Source of the DNA: UBA9647 sp963739335
GTDB taxonomy: Bacteria; Bacteroidota; Ignavibacteria; UBA10030
Assembly: GCA_963739335.1 (NCBI GenBank)
Contig: CAVUAC010000046.1
Span: forward strand, 150,887 to 214,886
DNA: 64,000 nucleotides
Direction: 5' to 3'
A program made the translations under genes and the position numbers. Under the pieces are notes generated by a model. That model saw only the letters and a program-made list of their open reading frames with translations, was not told the origin of the DNA and made no database searches. This document shows, piece after piece, positions 55,315 to 64,000 of this stretch. Within the stretch, counting starts at the first letter, position 1; every line of letters begins with the position of its first letter.

Positions 55315-55805
55315 TACTTTGTGAGCTCCTCGAACTGTCCGGTCTGTTTATTCTTTCGCACGTTATTCCAATGAAAGTACTTGCCGTTCATGGCGATGTA
55401 GACGCCGTTAGGAAGTGTCTGCACGAACGCGAGGGAACTTCCGAGATTGAAAAGCCCGTCCGAGCTGCCAAACTTGTAGGGAACCATGGCTCCTGTAAGA
55501 ACAACCGTCTTGTCTCGGATCGCCTGACCGAGGGCGCGCGCCGTGACCTCCATTGTGTCCGTCCCGTGCGTGATGACGATCTTGTCTTCCTTTGCCTCCG
55601 AGCAATGGTCGAGGATGATCTGACGATCCTGATCCGTCATTTCGAGACTGTCGACCATCATCAATGTCCGGACATCGACCTTCACCTTGCACCTTCCGAG
55701 TGTCAACATTTCGTTCAGGTGGGTGTTCTTGAAATAGAGCCTTCCATCGATTTCGTTGTACTCCTTGTCGAACGTCCCGCCGGTGACAAAAACCCTGATT
55801 CCCAT
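55314..55805 (-). CDS. Asparaginase-domain protein (short form)
   Basis: A 163-residue protein corresponding to the N-terminal half of L-asparaginases. Catalytic threonines are in FVTGGTFDKEY (about 6-16) and in VITHGTDTMEVTARAL (about 81-96); LTGAMVPYKFGSSDG follows. Stand-alone versions of this length are known in many bacteria, so it need not be truncated. The stop TAA overlaps the next start (TAATG). Confidence 0.85.
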   Translation of the reverse strand: MGIRVFVTGGTFDKEYNEIDGRLYFKNTHLNEMLTLGRCKVKVDVRTLMMVDSLEMTDQDRQIILDHCSEAKEDKIVITHGTDTMEVTARALGQAIRDKTVVLTGAMVPYKFGSSDGLFNLGSSLAFVQTLPNGVYIAMNGKYFHWNNVRKNKQTGQFEELTK

Positions 55806-56049
55806 AATCGCCTCTGATGAAGAACCAAATGCTTGAAATACCTGACCGTGTCAAATGTAGCGTTTTCGTCTTAGAATAGCTAAGTACCAGTTGGCCGTCC
55901 GCGAGTTGCGGTTTTGTTACGGAAGTGCGAATTTAGACAAGGCGGTAGTCACCGAGCGTGGTTTGAGGGAACGTTCTTGAACCCGCCGGAGTTGTGCACT
56001 GTCGAATGCGTAGATGACGAACGCGCCGATTTCCTGAGAGGAAAACACT

Positions 56050-57018
56050 ATGAAGAGAATACTTCTACTGTTTGTGCTCATCGCACTTGTTGCGGGCCTC
56101 TCATACTCTCAGACAGGTACCGGTGCCCTAGACACGAAAACAAAAGATGCGCTCAAGGAATTGCTGAAAGAACTGTGGGATTGGGCGCAAAGCGATATTC
56201 TTCCTAACATGAAAGAGTGGAAGGGAACGCTCGACCATGCGATGTCTCCCGAGGATCTTCAAGCGCTGAACACGTTGCGGGGTGAGGCAGCGCAGATGAA
56301 GAACATGGGGAAACGATTGGCCGCCGCGGTAATTAAAGGGCTGCGGAACGACAATCTCGGCGATGTGAGGAAATACAGGCAGAAGCTCACAGAGTTGAAG
56401 AAGGAACGCGATGAGCTGCTCAAAAACCTCAAGCCGCTGGGCGTGAAGTACAGCAGCACTCTCGTGCAGATCGGCAAGGAGGCAAAACCATATGCCAAGG
56501 ACTGGAAGGAGGGTGGGAAGAAGATCGTCGCGACGTGGTACGGAACTCATCAAAATGATTTTGGGCCTGGGTTCAGGACCGTCCTAGCGAAGGCGATCGA
56601 ACGAGTGAAGCAGTTCGCTGGAATGGACGATGGTCTAAAGGCGAAGATCGCTGCCGCTCGTTTTATGCTTTGGGACGGTCAGGATTTGCCCGATTTCAGT
56701 CAAATGCTGAACGACGAGACTCCTGGGCTCGAGAGCATGATGGATGAGACAGCCGAAGGATATGTGCTGGAGTCGAACTATCCCAATCCGTTCAATCCCT
56801 CGACGACGATTTCGTTCTCCATTCCTCAGGCTGGGCATGTCTCGCTCGTTGTCTACGATGCTCTCGGAAGGGAAGTGGCGACGCTTGTTGATGCGGAACT
56901 CGGAGCCGGCGGTCATTCGGTGGTCTTCGACGGAAAGAACCTTTCCAGCGGAACGTACATCTATAGAATTCGCGCCAGTGATTTCGTGCAGGAAAAGAAG
57001 ATGCAGCTCGTGAAGTAA
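56050..57018 (+). CDS. Secreted protein with type IX C-terminal sorting domain
   Basis: A 322-residue protein: signal peptide (LLLFVLIALVAGLSYSQ), a helical, lysine-rich body of about 200 residues (LKELLKELWDWAQSDIL, RKYRQKLTELKKERDELLKN) and a C-terminal sorting domain from about 245. The domain reads LESNYPNPFNPSTTISFSIP, VVYDALGREVATLVD, SGTYIYRI and ends KMQLVK. Such domains target cargo to the type IX secretion system. The body has no recognised enzyme motif and may be a coiled-coil surface protein. AGGAAAACAC precedes the start. Confidence 0.88.
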   Translation: MKRILLLFVLIALVAGLSYSQTGTGALDTKTKDALKELLKELWDWAQSDILPNMKEWKGTLDHAMSPEDLQALNTLRGEAAQMKNMGKRLAAAVIKGLRNDNLGDVRKYRQKLTELKKERDELLKNLKPLGVKYSSTLVQIGKEAKPYAKDWKEGGKKIVATWYGTHQNDFGPGFRTVLAKAIERVKQFAGMDDGLKAKIAAARFMLWDGQDLPDFSQMLNDETPGLESMMDETAEGYVLESNYPNPFNPSTTISFSIPQAGHVSLVVYDALGREVATLVDAELGAGGHSVVFDGKNLSSGTYIYRIRASDFVQEKKMQLVK

Positions 57019-57043
57019 CTGATGGTCGCGACAAAGAGTCCTC

Positions 57044-57071
57044 AAGCCCCCGATTGGGGGCTTTTTGTTTT
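57044..57071 (+). terminator. Rho-independent terminator
   Basis: GCCCCC-GATT-GGGGGC followed by TTTTTGTTTT, 26 bases after the T9SS cargo stop. Confidence 0.9.
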
Positions 57072-57160
57072 GCAGTGCAGCTGCGACTCTGTTCTTCAAA
57101 GTCATTTTCGTATATTTCCATCGCCGGAAGAGCCGAGCAAAATCTGCTCGCTGCCTGCTG

Positions 57161-57207
57161 CATACTCCTTACTTCCTACTAACATACTTACATACTTAAT
57201 ACTCCCT
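57161..57207 (+). repeat. Degenerate heptamer/octamer repeat (NNTACTN) before the ABC-F gene
   Basis: CATACTC CTTACTT CCTACTA ACATACTT ACATACTT AATACTC run up to the first coding residues of the ABC-F protein. Confidence 0.7.
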
Positions 57208-59158
57208 GCTCTCCCTCGATCACATATCGCTCCAGTTTGGTGGAAAGGTTTTGTTCAACGACCTTTCCTGCGTGATCAGCCCGCACGACCGCATCGGACT
57301 GGTGGGCTCGAATGGCACCGGGAAGACCACGCTCCTCAGAATCATCACCGGTCAGGTGCAGCCTGATTCCGGCATCGTGAGCAAAGCGAAATTCGTGACG
57401 GTCGGATACCTGCAGCAGGAAGGCGTTGCGATTGCAGGACGCACGCTGTACAAAGAGGCTGAGTCGGCGTTCGAGGATGTCGTGGAAGTCCAGAACGAGC
57501 TGGACGATGCTCAGCGGAGTCTCACGCGGCTTGATCCTCAATCGGAGGAATATGCGGAAACGCTTGAGATCTACGGCGAACTCCAGCATAAGCTGGAGGA
57601 CCTGGATGCCTTCCGGATGAAGTCGAAAGTCGAGCGAGTGCTCATGGGACTCGGATTCTCCGTCAAGGATCTCGATCGTATGACGGAAGAATTCAGCGGC
57701 GGTTGGCAGATGCGCGTCGAGCTTGCAAAGCTCCTTCTTCGCGAACCGTCGGTGCTGCTGCTCGACGAGCCAACCAACCACCTTGACCTCGAAACGCTGC
57801 AGTGGCTGGAGGAATATCTCAGAACCTATCACGGCGCTGTCGTGCTTGTGTCGCACGATCGTACATTCTTGGACAATCTCTGTTCCAGGACGTTCGCTCT
57901 CACGATGACGAAGCTGGAGCAATATTCCGGGAACTACACGTTCTATGAACAGGAGCACGCCAAACGAAGAGAGCTGCAGATTCAAGCGCTGAAGAATCAG
58001 CAGCAGCGGATCAAGGAGACGCAGAAGTTCATCGATCGGTTTCGCTATAAGGCAACAAAGGCACGGCAAGTCCAAAGTCGCATCAAGCAGCTCGAAAAAA
58101 TCGAGATCATTGAGGTCGAGCCTGAAGAAAGTGGAATTCGATTCGAGTTCCCTCAGCCGTCGCCGAGCGGCCGCATCGTCATCGAGCTGAACGATCTCTC
58201 GAAGAGCTATGGACAGATTGAGGTCTTCGAAAACCTCGATTACAGGATCGAACGAGGAGATAGGATTGCCGTCGTCGGACTCAACGGCGCAGGCAAATCG
58301 ACGCTGAGCAGGATTATCGCGGGCGTTGAGCCTTTTGGATCGGGCCATCGCCTCGTGGGGCACAATGTCACCCTCTGGTACTTCGCGCAGCACCAGGCAG
58401 AAGAACTTGACCCTTCCAAGGAAGTGTTGGACACGATCGACGAGATCGCCGAAGGGGATATCCGAAAGAGGCTTCGCACACTTCTGGGATCATTCCTGTT
58501 CCACGACGATGACGTTTTCAAAGGGGTCGCCGTTCTTTCCGGAGGAGAGAAAAGCCGTCTCGCTCTGGCGAAGATGCTCCTCAAGCCGGCAAACTTCCTG
58601 ATTCTCGACGAGCCCACCAATCACCTCGACATGAAGTCGAAAAAAGTTCTACAGGATGCACTCTCGCGCTACGAAGGAACATTCCTGATCGTCTCGCACG
58701 ATCGGGCTTTTCTCGACCCGATTGTCAACAAGGTGGCGGAGGTGGGGAACGGAACGGTCAGGACATTTATCGGTAATATCACGGACTACATAGCGAAGAA
58801 GCGGGAGGAAAAAGAGGCGGCCGCTACAAATCAAGTGGCCGGGCGAAAGGCGACCGTCGAGCACGAACGCAGCGACAAGGAACGAAAGCGCATCGAAGCC
58901 GAACAGCGTCAACAGCGTTCGGTGAAGCTGAGGCCGTTGAAGCAGAGAGTTGAAACGCTCGAGCGCGAAATTGAGCGTCTCGAATCACGTCAGAAAGAAA
59001 TCGAGTCGGCAATGCTGGATCCGGGGCTCTACAAGAATGGCGCGGAAGCTAAGAGGATTACAGCAGAACGCAAAGAGGTTGAACAGCTCCTTGCAGGGTC
59101 GTACGCCGAGTGGGAATCGCTTCAAACTGAAATGGAAAGGATACGGAGCCAGAACTGA
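57206..59158 (+). CDS. ABC-F family ATPase (two nucleotide-binding domains), no ATG start
   Basis: About 650 residues. First domain: GLVGSNGTGKTTLL, LSGGW-like EFSGGWQMRVELAKLLL and LLLDEPTNHLDL. Second domain: VVGLNGAGKSTLSR, VLSGGEKSRLALAKML, LILDEPTNHLDM and IVSHDRAFLD. A helical linker joins them and a basic coiled coil follows. Homologous residues (LLSLDHISLQFGGKVLFNDL) precede the TTG at 57251; the frame is open only back to 57200, so the start is CTG at 57206 or the start has been lost. ABC-F proteins act on the ribosome and give translation or antibiotic protection. Confidence 0.9.
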   Translation: MLSLDHISLQFGGKVLFNDLSCVISPHDRIGLVGSNGTGKTTLLRIITGQVQPDSGIVSKAKFVTVGYLQQEGVAIAGRTLYKEAESAFEDVVEVQNELDDAQRSLTRLDPQSEEYAETLEIYGELQHKLEDLDAFRMKSKVERVLMGLGFSVKDLDRMTEEFSGGWQMRVELAKLLLREPSVLLLDEPTNHLDLETLQWLEEYLRTYHGAVVLVSHDRTFLDNLCSRTFALTMTKLEQYSGNYTFYEQEHAKRRELQIQALKNQQQRIKETQKFIDRFRYKATKARQVQSRIKQLEKIEIIEVEPEESGIRFEFPQPSPSGRIVIELNDLSKSYGQIEVFENLDYRIERGDRIAVVGLNGAGKSTLSRIIAGVEPFGSGHRLVGHNVTLWYFAQHQAEELDPSKEVLDTIDEIAEGDIRKRLRTLLGSFLFHDDDVFKGVAVLSGGEKSRLALAKMLLKPANFLILDEPTNHLDMKSKKVLQDALSRYEGTFLIVSHDRAFLDPIVNKVAEVGNGTVRTFIGNITDYIAKKREEKEAAATNQVAGRKATVEHERSDKERKRIEAEQRQQRSVKLRPLKQRVETLEREIERLESRQKEIESAMLDPGLYKNGAEAKRITAERKEVEQLLAGSYAEWESLQTEMERIRSQN

Positions 59159-59258
59159 GGTCGCTGAAGCATGTGCTTGCCGCCGCGCTGCAGCGGGAGA
59201 GACCCCGATCAAAAGCATGTTGCATCGATATCGTCGATCAAACGGATCGACTTGCAAG

Positions 59259-59894
59259 ATGAACGAACCGAAAACATACTACCGCCGCCATTTGCCACAC
59301 TACCAGCCGCTGGAGGCAGAGTATCACGTTGTGTTCCGTTTGGCGGGGTCGATGCCCGCTGAGGTCATTGACCGGCTGCGGCAGGAGCGCGAGATCGAAC
59401 GAAAGCGTATTGCGACGTTCAATGATGATGCGCGAAAGCACGACGAACGGCGGAGATTCGGCGCAGCGCACCTCACCAAATTCGACAGGTTGCTGGACAG
59501 CTCTTCCTCCGGTCCACGTTGGCTGGCCGACGAGCGCGTGGCGGCAATCGTAACAGAGGCCATGCATTTTCGTGACGAGAAGCAGTATGACCTCTTTGCT
59601 TTCACCGTCATGCCCAACCATGTGCACATGGTGTTTAGCACTGTACGTCGGGCAGACTGCCCGACGTACACAGTTACTCAGATCTTACAGAAACTCAAAT
59701 GGAATACCGCCGTCAAGGCAAACAGAATCCTCCGTCGCTCAGGCGTGTTTTGGCAAGACGAAAGCTACGACCACGTCATTCGTACTGATGAGGAGCTTGA
59801 ACGCACCATCTGGTATGTACTCAACAACCCGGTGAAAGCCGGACTCGTAAGTTCGTGGGAACAATGGCCATGGTCGTACTGCAAGAGCATGTAG
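59259..59894 (+). mobile_element. REP-associated tyrosine transposase (RAYT) with an internal palindrome
   Basis: A 211-residue protein from ATG at 59259. It contains YHVVFRLAGSMP, the HUH motif in FTVMPNHVHMVFS (about 119-131), ILQKLKWNTAVKANRILRR, FWQDESYDHVIRTDEELERT and YVLNNPVKAGLVSSWEQWPW. It has an insert of about 60 charged residues after the first strand. A perfect palindrome (59642-59670) encodes VRRADCPTYTV in frame just after the HUH strand. Hairpins lie directly behind the stop. The transposase probably recognises such hairpins. Confidence 0.85.
59642..59670 (+). repeat. Perfect palindrome inside the RAYT coding sequence
   Basis: TGTACGTCGGGCAG and CTGCCCGACGTACA around a single A; 14-bp arms. 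Confidence 0.9.
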
Positions 59895-59965
59895 GTCGAG
59901 CCGCTGAGTGGACCTACAAGCAAGACTGCGCGTCAAGCATACTGGGACGAAACAACGTCTCGTCC
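59890..59965 (+). repeat. Two hairpins after the RAYT stop codon
   Basis: TGTAGGTC/GACCTACA (59890-59918, including the stop codon) and GGACGAAAC/GTCTCGTCC (59945-59965, one mismatch, 3-base loop). Confidence 0.7.
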
Positions 59966-59982
59966 AACAAAACTGCCGCACG

Positions 59983-60186
59983 CACATCGGCTACTTTTTC
60001 ATCTGGAGTCGCAAACTCTGGGTCTTTCCGCATGGCATCGACATGGAGTATACATAGGACACGGTGCTACTGAGCAAGCTCATCCACGAACGTGACTGCA
60101 TCCTGTACGAAGTCACCAAATCGGACTACAGTCGAATTGATTCGATGGCCGATTTTAAGGACTTGTCGGACACATTGGTAGCTTGA
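59983..60186 (+). pseudogene. Degraded gene fragment with an in-frame stop
   Basis: One frame reads HIGYFFIWSRKLWVFPHGID, then a TAG at 60055, then LLSKLIHERDCILYEVTKSD and ends at a TGA at 60184. Codon use and amino-acid make-up look like protein on both sides of the stop. Family not recognised. The rest of 59895-60360 holds only the hairpins. Confidence 0.3.
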
Positions 60187-60360
60187 CCAACAGACGATTC
60201 CCATTATTGAGACAAGCTGCCCATCCTCACGCAATTGACATGCAGGTCTTGATTTTCTTTCATAGATTGGAATCGTCTTTCAGCCGACAGCACCGCAGAG
60301 TAAGCACCGGGCAGTTTCATAACTATCCCCCAGCACCAATTGTCAAAGGTTGAGAAAGCT

Positions 60361-62288
60361 ATGGCACCCTCGCAACCACGTACTATCCCCCGCCTGTTTG
60401 AAGACAGTGTCGAAAAATTCTCACAAAAAGTGATGATGTGGGAAAAGAGAGATGGAGCCTACAAAGGAGCTACCTATCGTGAAATTCAGGAGTCTGTCCA
60501 TCAATGCGCTGCAGGGTTGATCAGCCTGGGTGTGGAAAAGGGTGATCGCATCGGACTGATTTCTGAGGGACGTAACGACTGGGTGATTGCTGAGCTCGGG
60601 ATTTTCTTCGCGGGCGCAATCAACGTCCCGCTCTCGGTCAAGCTCGAGGAGCGATCGGATTTGAAGTTCCGCCTTGCCCATTCCGGATGCAGGATGGTTG
60701 TCGTTTCCGGCGGGCAGGCACACAAGGTCATGAAGATGAGAGTTGACCTGCCGGACCTGGAGAAGATCATTCTTCTCGACCCGCAGGCAACGCTGGCTGA
60801 AGACGAGATCGGATTTCCCGAACTCCTGTCGCGCGGGAAAGAATACCTGCATCGGCATCGATCTGATTTTGAAAAACGCTGGCAATCGATTCAGGAGCAT
60901 GATCCAGCGACGATCAGCTACACGTCGGGGACGACGGCGGACCCGAAAGGCGTGACCCTTACGCATCGTAACTACACGGCAAATGTCAAGCAATGCTCGA
61001 ACCACTTGCCTCAACCTGATTGGTATTGCTCGCTGATCATCATTCCGTGGGACCACTCCTTCGGTCACACCGCCGGCGTCTATCTTCTGACGAGTATCGG
61101 AGCGAGCATGGCTTCCGTGCAGTCAGGAAAGACGGCGATCGAGACGCTGAGGAATATCCCGACGAACATCAAAGAGGTCAGACCGACATTTCTCCTGAGC
61201 GTGCCCGCTCTTGCAAAGAACTTCCGCAAGAACATTGAAAAGGGTGTCCACGAGAAAGGAAAGTTGGTATGGAATCTCTTCCGAAAGGGCCTCGAGATTG
61301 CCTACGCGCACTATGGTGACGGCTATAATGGGGGAGAGATGTCGGAAGGCCGAAGCATCCAATCTACGCGCTGTGCGATGCGCTGATATTCCGGAAGATC
61401 AGGGCCAGCTTTGGTGGGCGCCTCGACTATTTCAACAGCGGAGCAGCGCACCTCGACATTGAATTACAGCAGTTTTTCATGGCCATCGGCGTTCCGATGC
61501 ATCAGGGCTATGGTTTGAGCGAGGCTGCGCCCGTGGTCTCTGCTAACACGCCCGCGAAGCACAAGTTCGGCTCATCAGGCACGATTCTTCCCGGCATCGA
61601 GCTCAAAATCTGCGATGAGCAGGGAAACTCCTTGCCCGTCGGACAGAAGGGAGAGATTGTTTTACGAGGTGAAAATGTGATGTCGGGGTATTGGAACAAT
61701 GAGCGCGCAACACGGGAAACTATCCGCGAGGGATGGTTGCACACCGGAGACATCGGATATCTGGATGTGGATGGATTCCTGTTTGTGCTGGGTCGTGAGA
61801 AGAGCGTCCTGATCGGATATGACGGTGAAAAGTACAGTCCGGAGGGCATCGAAGAAACCATCGTTGCTCACTCTCCCTTCATTGAACAGGTAATGCTCTA
61901 CAACGACCATTCACCGTATACCGTTGGTCTAGTTGTGCCGAACAAAGACGCGATCCTGGCGTACCTCGGGCACCATAGCCTCTCCTGCCACACCGACGAG
62001 GGGCAAACGGCCGCTCTCCGCGCGCTGCAATCGGAGATTGATCGGTATCGCGAGGGGAACAAGAGCGCCGGGATGTTCCCCGAGCGTTGGCTCCCAGCAG
62101 CTATAGTTCTTCTTGGCGAAGGATTCACGGAGCAGAATCGTCTGATGAACAGCACAATGAAGATTGTGCGCGGCCGGATCACGGAGTTTTATAAGAACCG
62201 TATTGACTTTGCTCTCACAGCTGAAGGGAAGGACATCTTCAACTATCAGAACAAGACCATTGTCAAGCGATTCGAAGAAGGAAAGTAA
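60361..62288 (+). CDS. AMP-forming long-chain acyl-CoA ligase, frameshifted near 61345
   Basis: The first frame (to a stop at 61386) has TIPRLFEDSVEKFSQKVMMW, SYTSGTTADPKGVTLTHRNY (adenylation P-loop) and PWDHSFGHTAGVYLLTSIGA. The second frame takes over around 61345 (PKHPIYALCDALIFRKIRA) and continues with HQGYGLSEAAPVVSANTP, GWLHTGDIGYLDVDGFLFVLGREK and ending in NQNKTIVKRFEEGK-like sequence. The join gives about 640 residues, the usual length for FadD15-type ligases. Activates fatty acids to acyl-CoA. Start ATG at 60361; TTG at 60340 is less likely. Confidence 0.85.
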
Positions 62289-62593
62289 GTCGCACAAGAG
62301 TTCCTATTTTTGCGGTGCACGTCGTTTTCACCGCGATTGGTAATTCTCCTCTGATTTCTTCCAATTCCGATAATTGGCAAACTGGAATCTGGAGAAACCA
62401 CAACGAATGAGGGCAATCGCGTGGCAATTCCCGACCGCTTGAGTGGTATAGATTTTGCCCCTTTCTTCTCGAATCACACCCTGGTCCCGAGCATATTCTT
62501 GATCCGGTCTCCCTCGGGTCATTTCCCTCCTCGTTGCTTGGTTCCAGAGCAATCGCTCTCTTGATGCTCCAGCCAAAAAAGGAGGTGATTGCC

Positions 62594-63637
62594 ATGCCAA
62601 CCGCCAGACACGAAGAATGTCTCAACCTCGTTTCGCAGGTCCTCGCAGTATTGAAATCGACGCACCAGCATGAGAAAATCCTCCATCTCATCGTCGATCG
62701 CATTGTTCGCATGTACCGGTGCCAGACGTGCGCTGTTGTCGTGGTCGATCCTGAGACGGAGTACCTGAATATCGCTCTCGGGCACGGCCTCTCGCACACG
62801 TTTGCGAAGGCGTTTCGCCGGAAGCTTGCAACCGGTTCGATCGGACAGCTCCTGTGGACAGGATCTCCAATCCTCATTCGGGACAGCACCGCTTCTCCTG
62901 AACAGGCCGATGACATTATGCTCGAGAATCCCTTCGCCTCTGCTGCGTGCGTTCAGATATCGTCGGACCACCGAAGTCTCGGCTACCTCCATGTCGATAG
63001 TCTCCAGAAGGATGCATTCTCGTCTGAAGATGTGCATATCCTGCAAATCCTTGCCGACTTTGTAGCGGTGGCTCTCCACAAATCGCAGCTGTGCGAGGAT
63101 AACCTGCGACTGGACAGAATCGATCACGAAACGGAGCTTGAGAAGTATGCGCCGTTTCTTGAGAGGATTCAGGCGGGAATTGAGCGTGCGAAGGCGCTCC
63201 ATGAAAGCTTCACGCTCATGATTCTCGACGTCGACAACTTCAAGCATATTGCTTCCACCTACGGTTACGACTCCTCAAGGGAGATGCTCCGACAGATCGC
63301 CGGTCTCATCAAGGGTCGATTGAAGAATTTCGACGCGGCAGGGAGGCACGGTTTTGACGAGTTCATCGTCCTCAGGGCGAGTTCGGATCTGGTCGACGGA
63401 GTCTCCTTCGCGGACGAACTCAGGGAAGCAATTCATCGGACATCGTTCACGAGTCGCGGCATACTCACGACGGTAAGCGTCGGTGTCGCCGTGTACCCGC
63501 GGCATGCAACGACGATAGATTCGATGTTGCTCTCGGTGAAGGAGGCGCTGTTTGATGCGCAGCGGGCGGGGAGGAACAAGGTGTCGCATATCGGCAAGGA
63601 TCAGATTGGCGAGGGAGCCGAGCTTCATCACGACTAA
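62594..63637 (+). CDS. GAF-GGDEF domain protein with a degenerate GGDEF site
   Basis: A 347-residue protein from ATG at 62594, which has a perfect AAAGGAGGTGA site. Residues about 20-165 form a GAF domain (CAVVVVDPETEYLNIALGHG, LGYLHVDSLQKDAFSSED). A GGDEF-type domain follows: FTLMILDVDNFKHIASTYGYDS, GRHGFDEFIVL (GFDEF where active cyclases have GG[D/E]EF) and TTVSVGVAVYPRHATTID. The first G-to-F change may prevent cyclic-di-GMP synthesis. Soluble sensor; ligand unknown. Confidence 0.88.
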   Translation: MPTARHEECLNLVSQVLAVLKSTHQHEKILHLIVDRIVRMYRCQTCAVVVVDPETEYLNIALGHGLSHTFAKAFRRKLATGSIGQLLWTGSPILIRDSTASPEQADDIMLENPFASAACVQISSDHRSLGYLHVDSLQKDAFSSEDVHILQILADFVAVALHKSQLCEDNLRLDRIDHETELEKYAPFLERIQAGIERAKALHESFTLMILDVDNFKHIASTYGYDSSREMLRQIAGLIKGRLKNFDAAGRHGFDEFIVLRASSDLVDGVSFADELREAIHRTSFTSRGILTTVSVGVAVYPRHATTIDSMLLSVKEALFDAQRAGRNKVSHIGKDQIGEGAELHHD

Positions 63638-63665
63638 AAACTGTGTGGATGCAATAGATGTGTTC

Positions 63666-63700
63666 GGGCCAAGAGCTATTCCTTGGCCCTTTTCATTTTC
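63666..63700 (+). terminator. Rho-independent terminator after the GGDEF gene
   Basis: GGGCCAAG and CTTGGCCC around an 8-base loop, then TTTTCATTTT. It overlaps the last codons of the convergent deacetylase gene. Confidence 0.8.
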
Positions 63701-64000
63701 TCCTCAGTGTGAAGCGAGAGCATTTCACTCACCGTCATGAAGGTGAAGCCGCGCTTGCGGAGACGTGATATGATCTCGGGGAGCGCCTCCGCAGTATGCC
63801 ATCCACGCCGGTTGATGTGCAGAACGATGATGGATCCGTTCCTTGCCATGGACGTGACATACGCGATGAGCTTCTCTTTTGTGATGTTCGAATCGGGATC
63901 ACCGGAGGCAAGATCGAATTGTATGGTCCTGAGACCCAGGGATGATGCAATGCGAACGACGCGGTCGTCGTATTCGCCATAGGGTGCGCGAAAAAGCGTA
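63676..64000 (-). CDS. Polysaccharide deacetylase, C-terminal part (gene runs off the window)
   Basis: Open from the window edge without a start inside the window. TLFRAPYGEYDDRVVRIASS carries the RxPY motif of NodB-type deacetylases, IIVLHINRRGWHTAEALPEII the late metal/His motif (LHINR), and FTFMTVSEML the usual end. Removes acetyl groups from chitin-like or peptidoglycan sugars. The stop TAG at 63676-63678 lies within the terminator stem of the opposite gene. Confidence 0.85.
   Translation of the reverse strand, partial: TLFRAPYGEYDDRVVRIASSLGLRTIQFDLASGDPDSNITKEKLIAYVTSMARNGSIIVLHINRRGWHTAEALPEIISRLRKRGFTFMTVSEMLSLHTEEKMKRAKE

Noticed and set aside
57188..58393. Minus-strand ORF of 401 codons opposite the ABC-F gene
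   Set aside because: The plus strand encodes complete ATPase motifs; the antisense frame has no signature.
1..64000. tRNA, rRNA or riboswitch genes
   Set aside because: No cloverleaf-type TYC arm, rRNA sequence or known riboswitch core was recognised by eye; a covariance scan was not possible here.

Overview
The window looks like chromosome of a Bacteroidota/Ignavibacteriota-type bacterium. The clearest clue is a type IX secretion C-terminal sorting domain at the end of the protein at 56050-57018 (YPNPFNPSTTISFSIPQ followed by the usual beta-strands). Supporting clues are DUF3943-like and DUF3078-like outer-membrane barrel pieces, Bacteroidota-type secreted small proteins and an OPA-type MFS/SSS-symporter sugar region. 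Base composition is mosaic: AT-rich stretches (PAP2 genes, MlaEFD, the SIR2 gene), a GC-rich block at about 18.2-21.6 kb, and a moderately GC-rich backbone.

Layout. 0-9 kb: a broken outer-membrane protein, four PAP2 phosphatases (a tandem pair and a separated near-identical pair), small envelope proteins, AI-2E and LysE family membrane proteins and an AsmA-like protein. 9-18 kb: an RNB ribonuclease, a secreted metallophosphoesterase broken by a 43-bp tandem duplication, GrpE plus a CbpA-type DnaJ, and MlaE-MlaF-MlaD lipid transport genes. 18-21.6 kb: a GC-rich, probably transferred pair, YihY and phosphoketolase. 21.7-28.8 kb: an accessory stretch of unrelated minus-strand genes (papain-like, DinB, PPOX, cupin, SIR2, methyltransferase, redoxin, PH-like). 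It contains an integron attC-like site directly behind the SIR2 gene, and a 22-bp direct repeat brackets the DinB-to-SIR2 block. 28.8-48.8 kb: carbohydrate and phosphate metabolism (class II aldolase, GH10-like hydrolase, two sodium:solute symporters, URO-D-like protein, alkaline phosphatase, 5'-nucleotidase, alpha-galactosidase, OPA transporter, transketolase, universal stress protein). 49-64 kb: a secreted lipoprotein, a TauE/OsmC/zinc-finger/DUF2892 group, a sigma factor and anti-sigma operon with a flavin oxidoreductase and asparaginase, a T9SS cargo protein, an ABC-F ATPase, a REP-associated transposase, a frameshifted acyl-CoA ligase, a GAF-GGDEF protein and the end of a polysaccharide deacetylase.

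Two REP-associated tyrosine transposases (RAYTs) sit among palindromic hairpins. One is bracketed by direct repeats copied from the 3' end of the neighbouring gene; the other carries a perfect palindrome in frame inside its own coding sequence. Three intergenic sites hold degenerate repeats with a strict or near-strict 7-bp period. At least six otherwise complete genes are broken by what looks like a single-base shift, so either the sequence carries indel errors or decay is unusually frequent. Everything here was read by eye; no database search was run.
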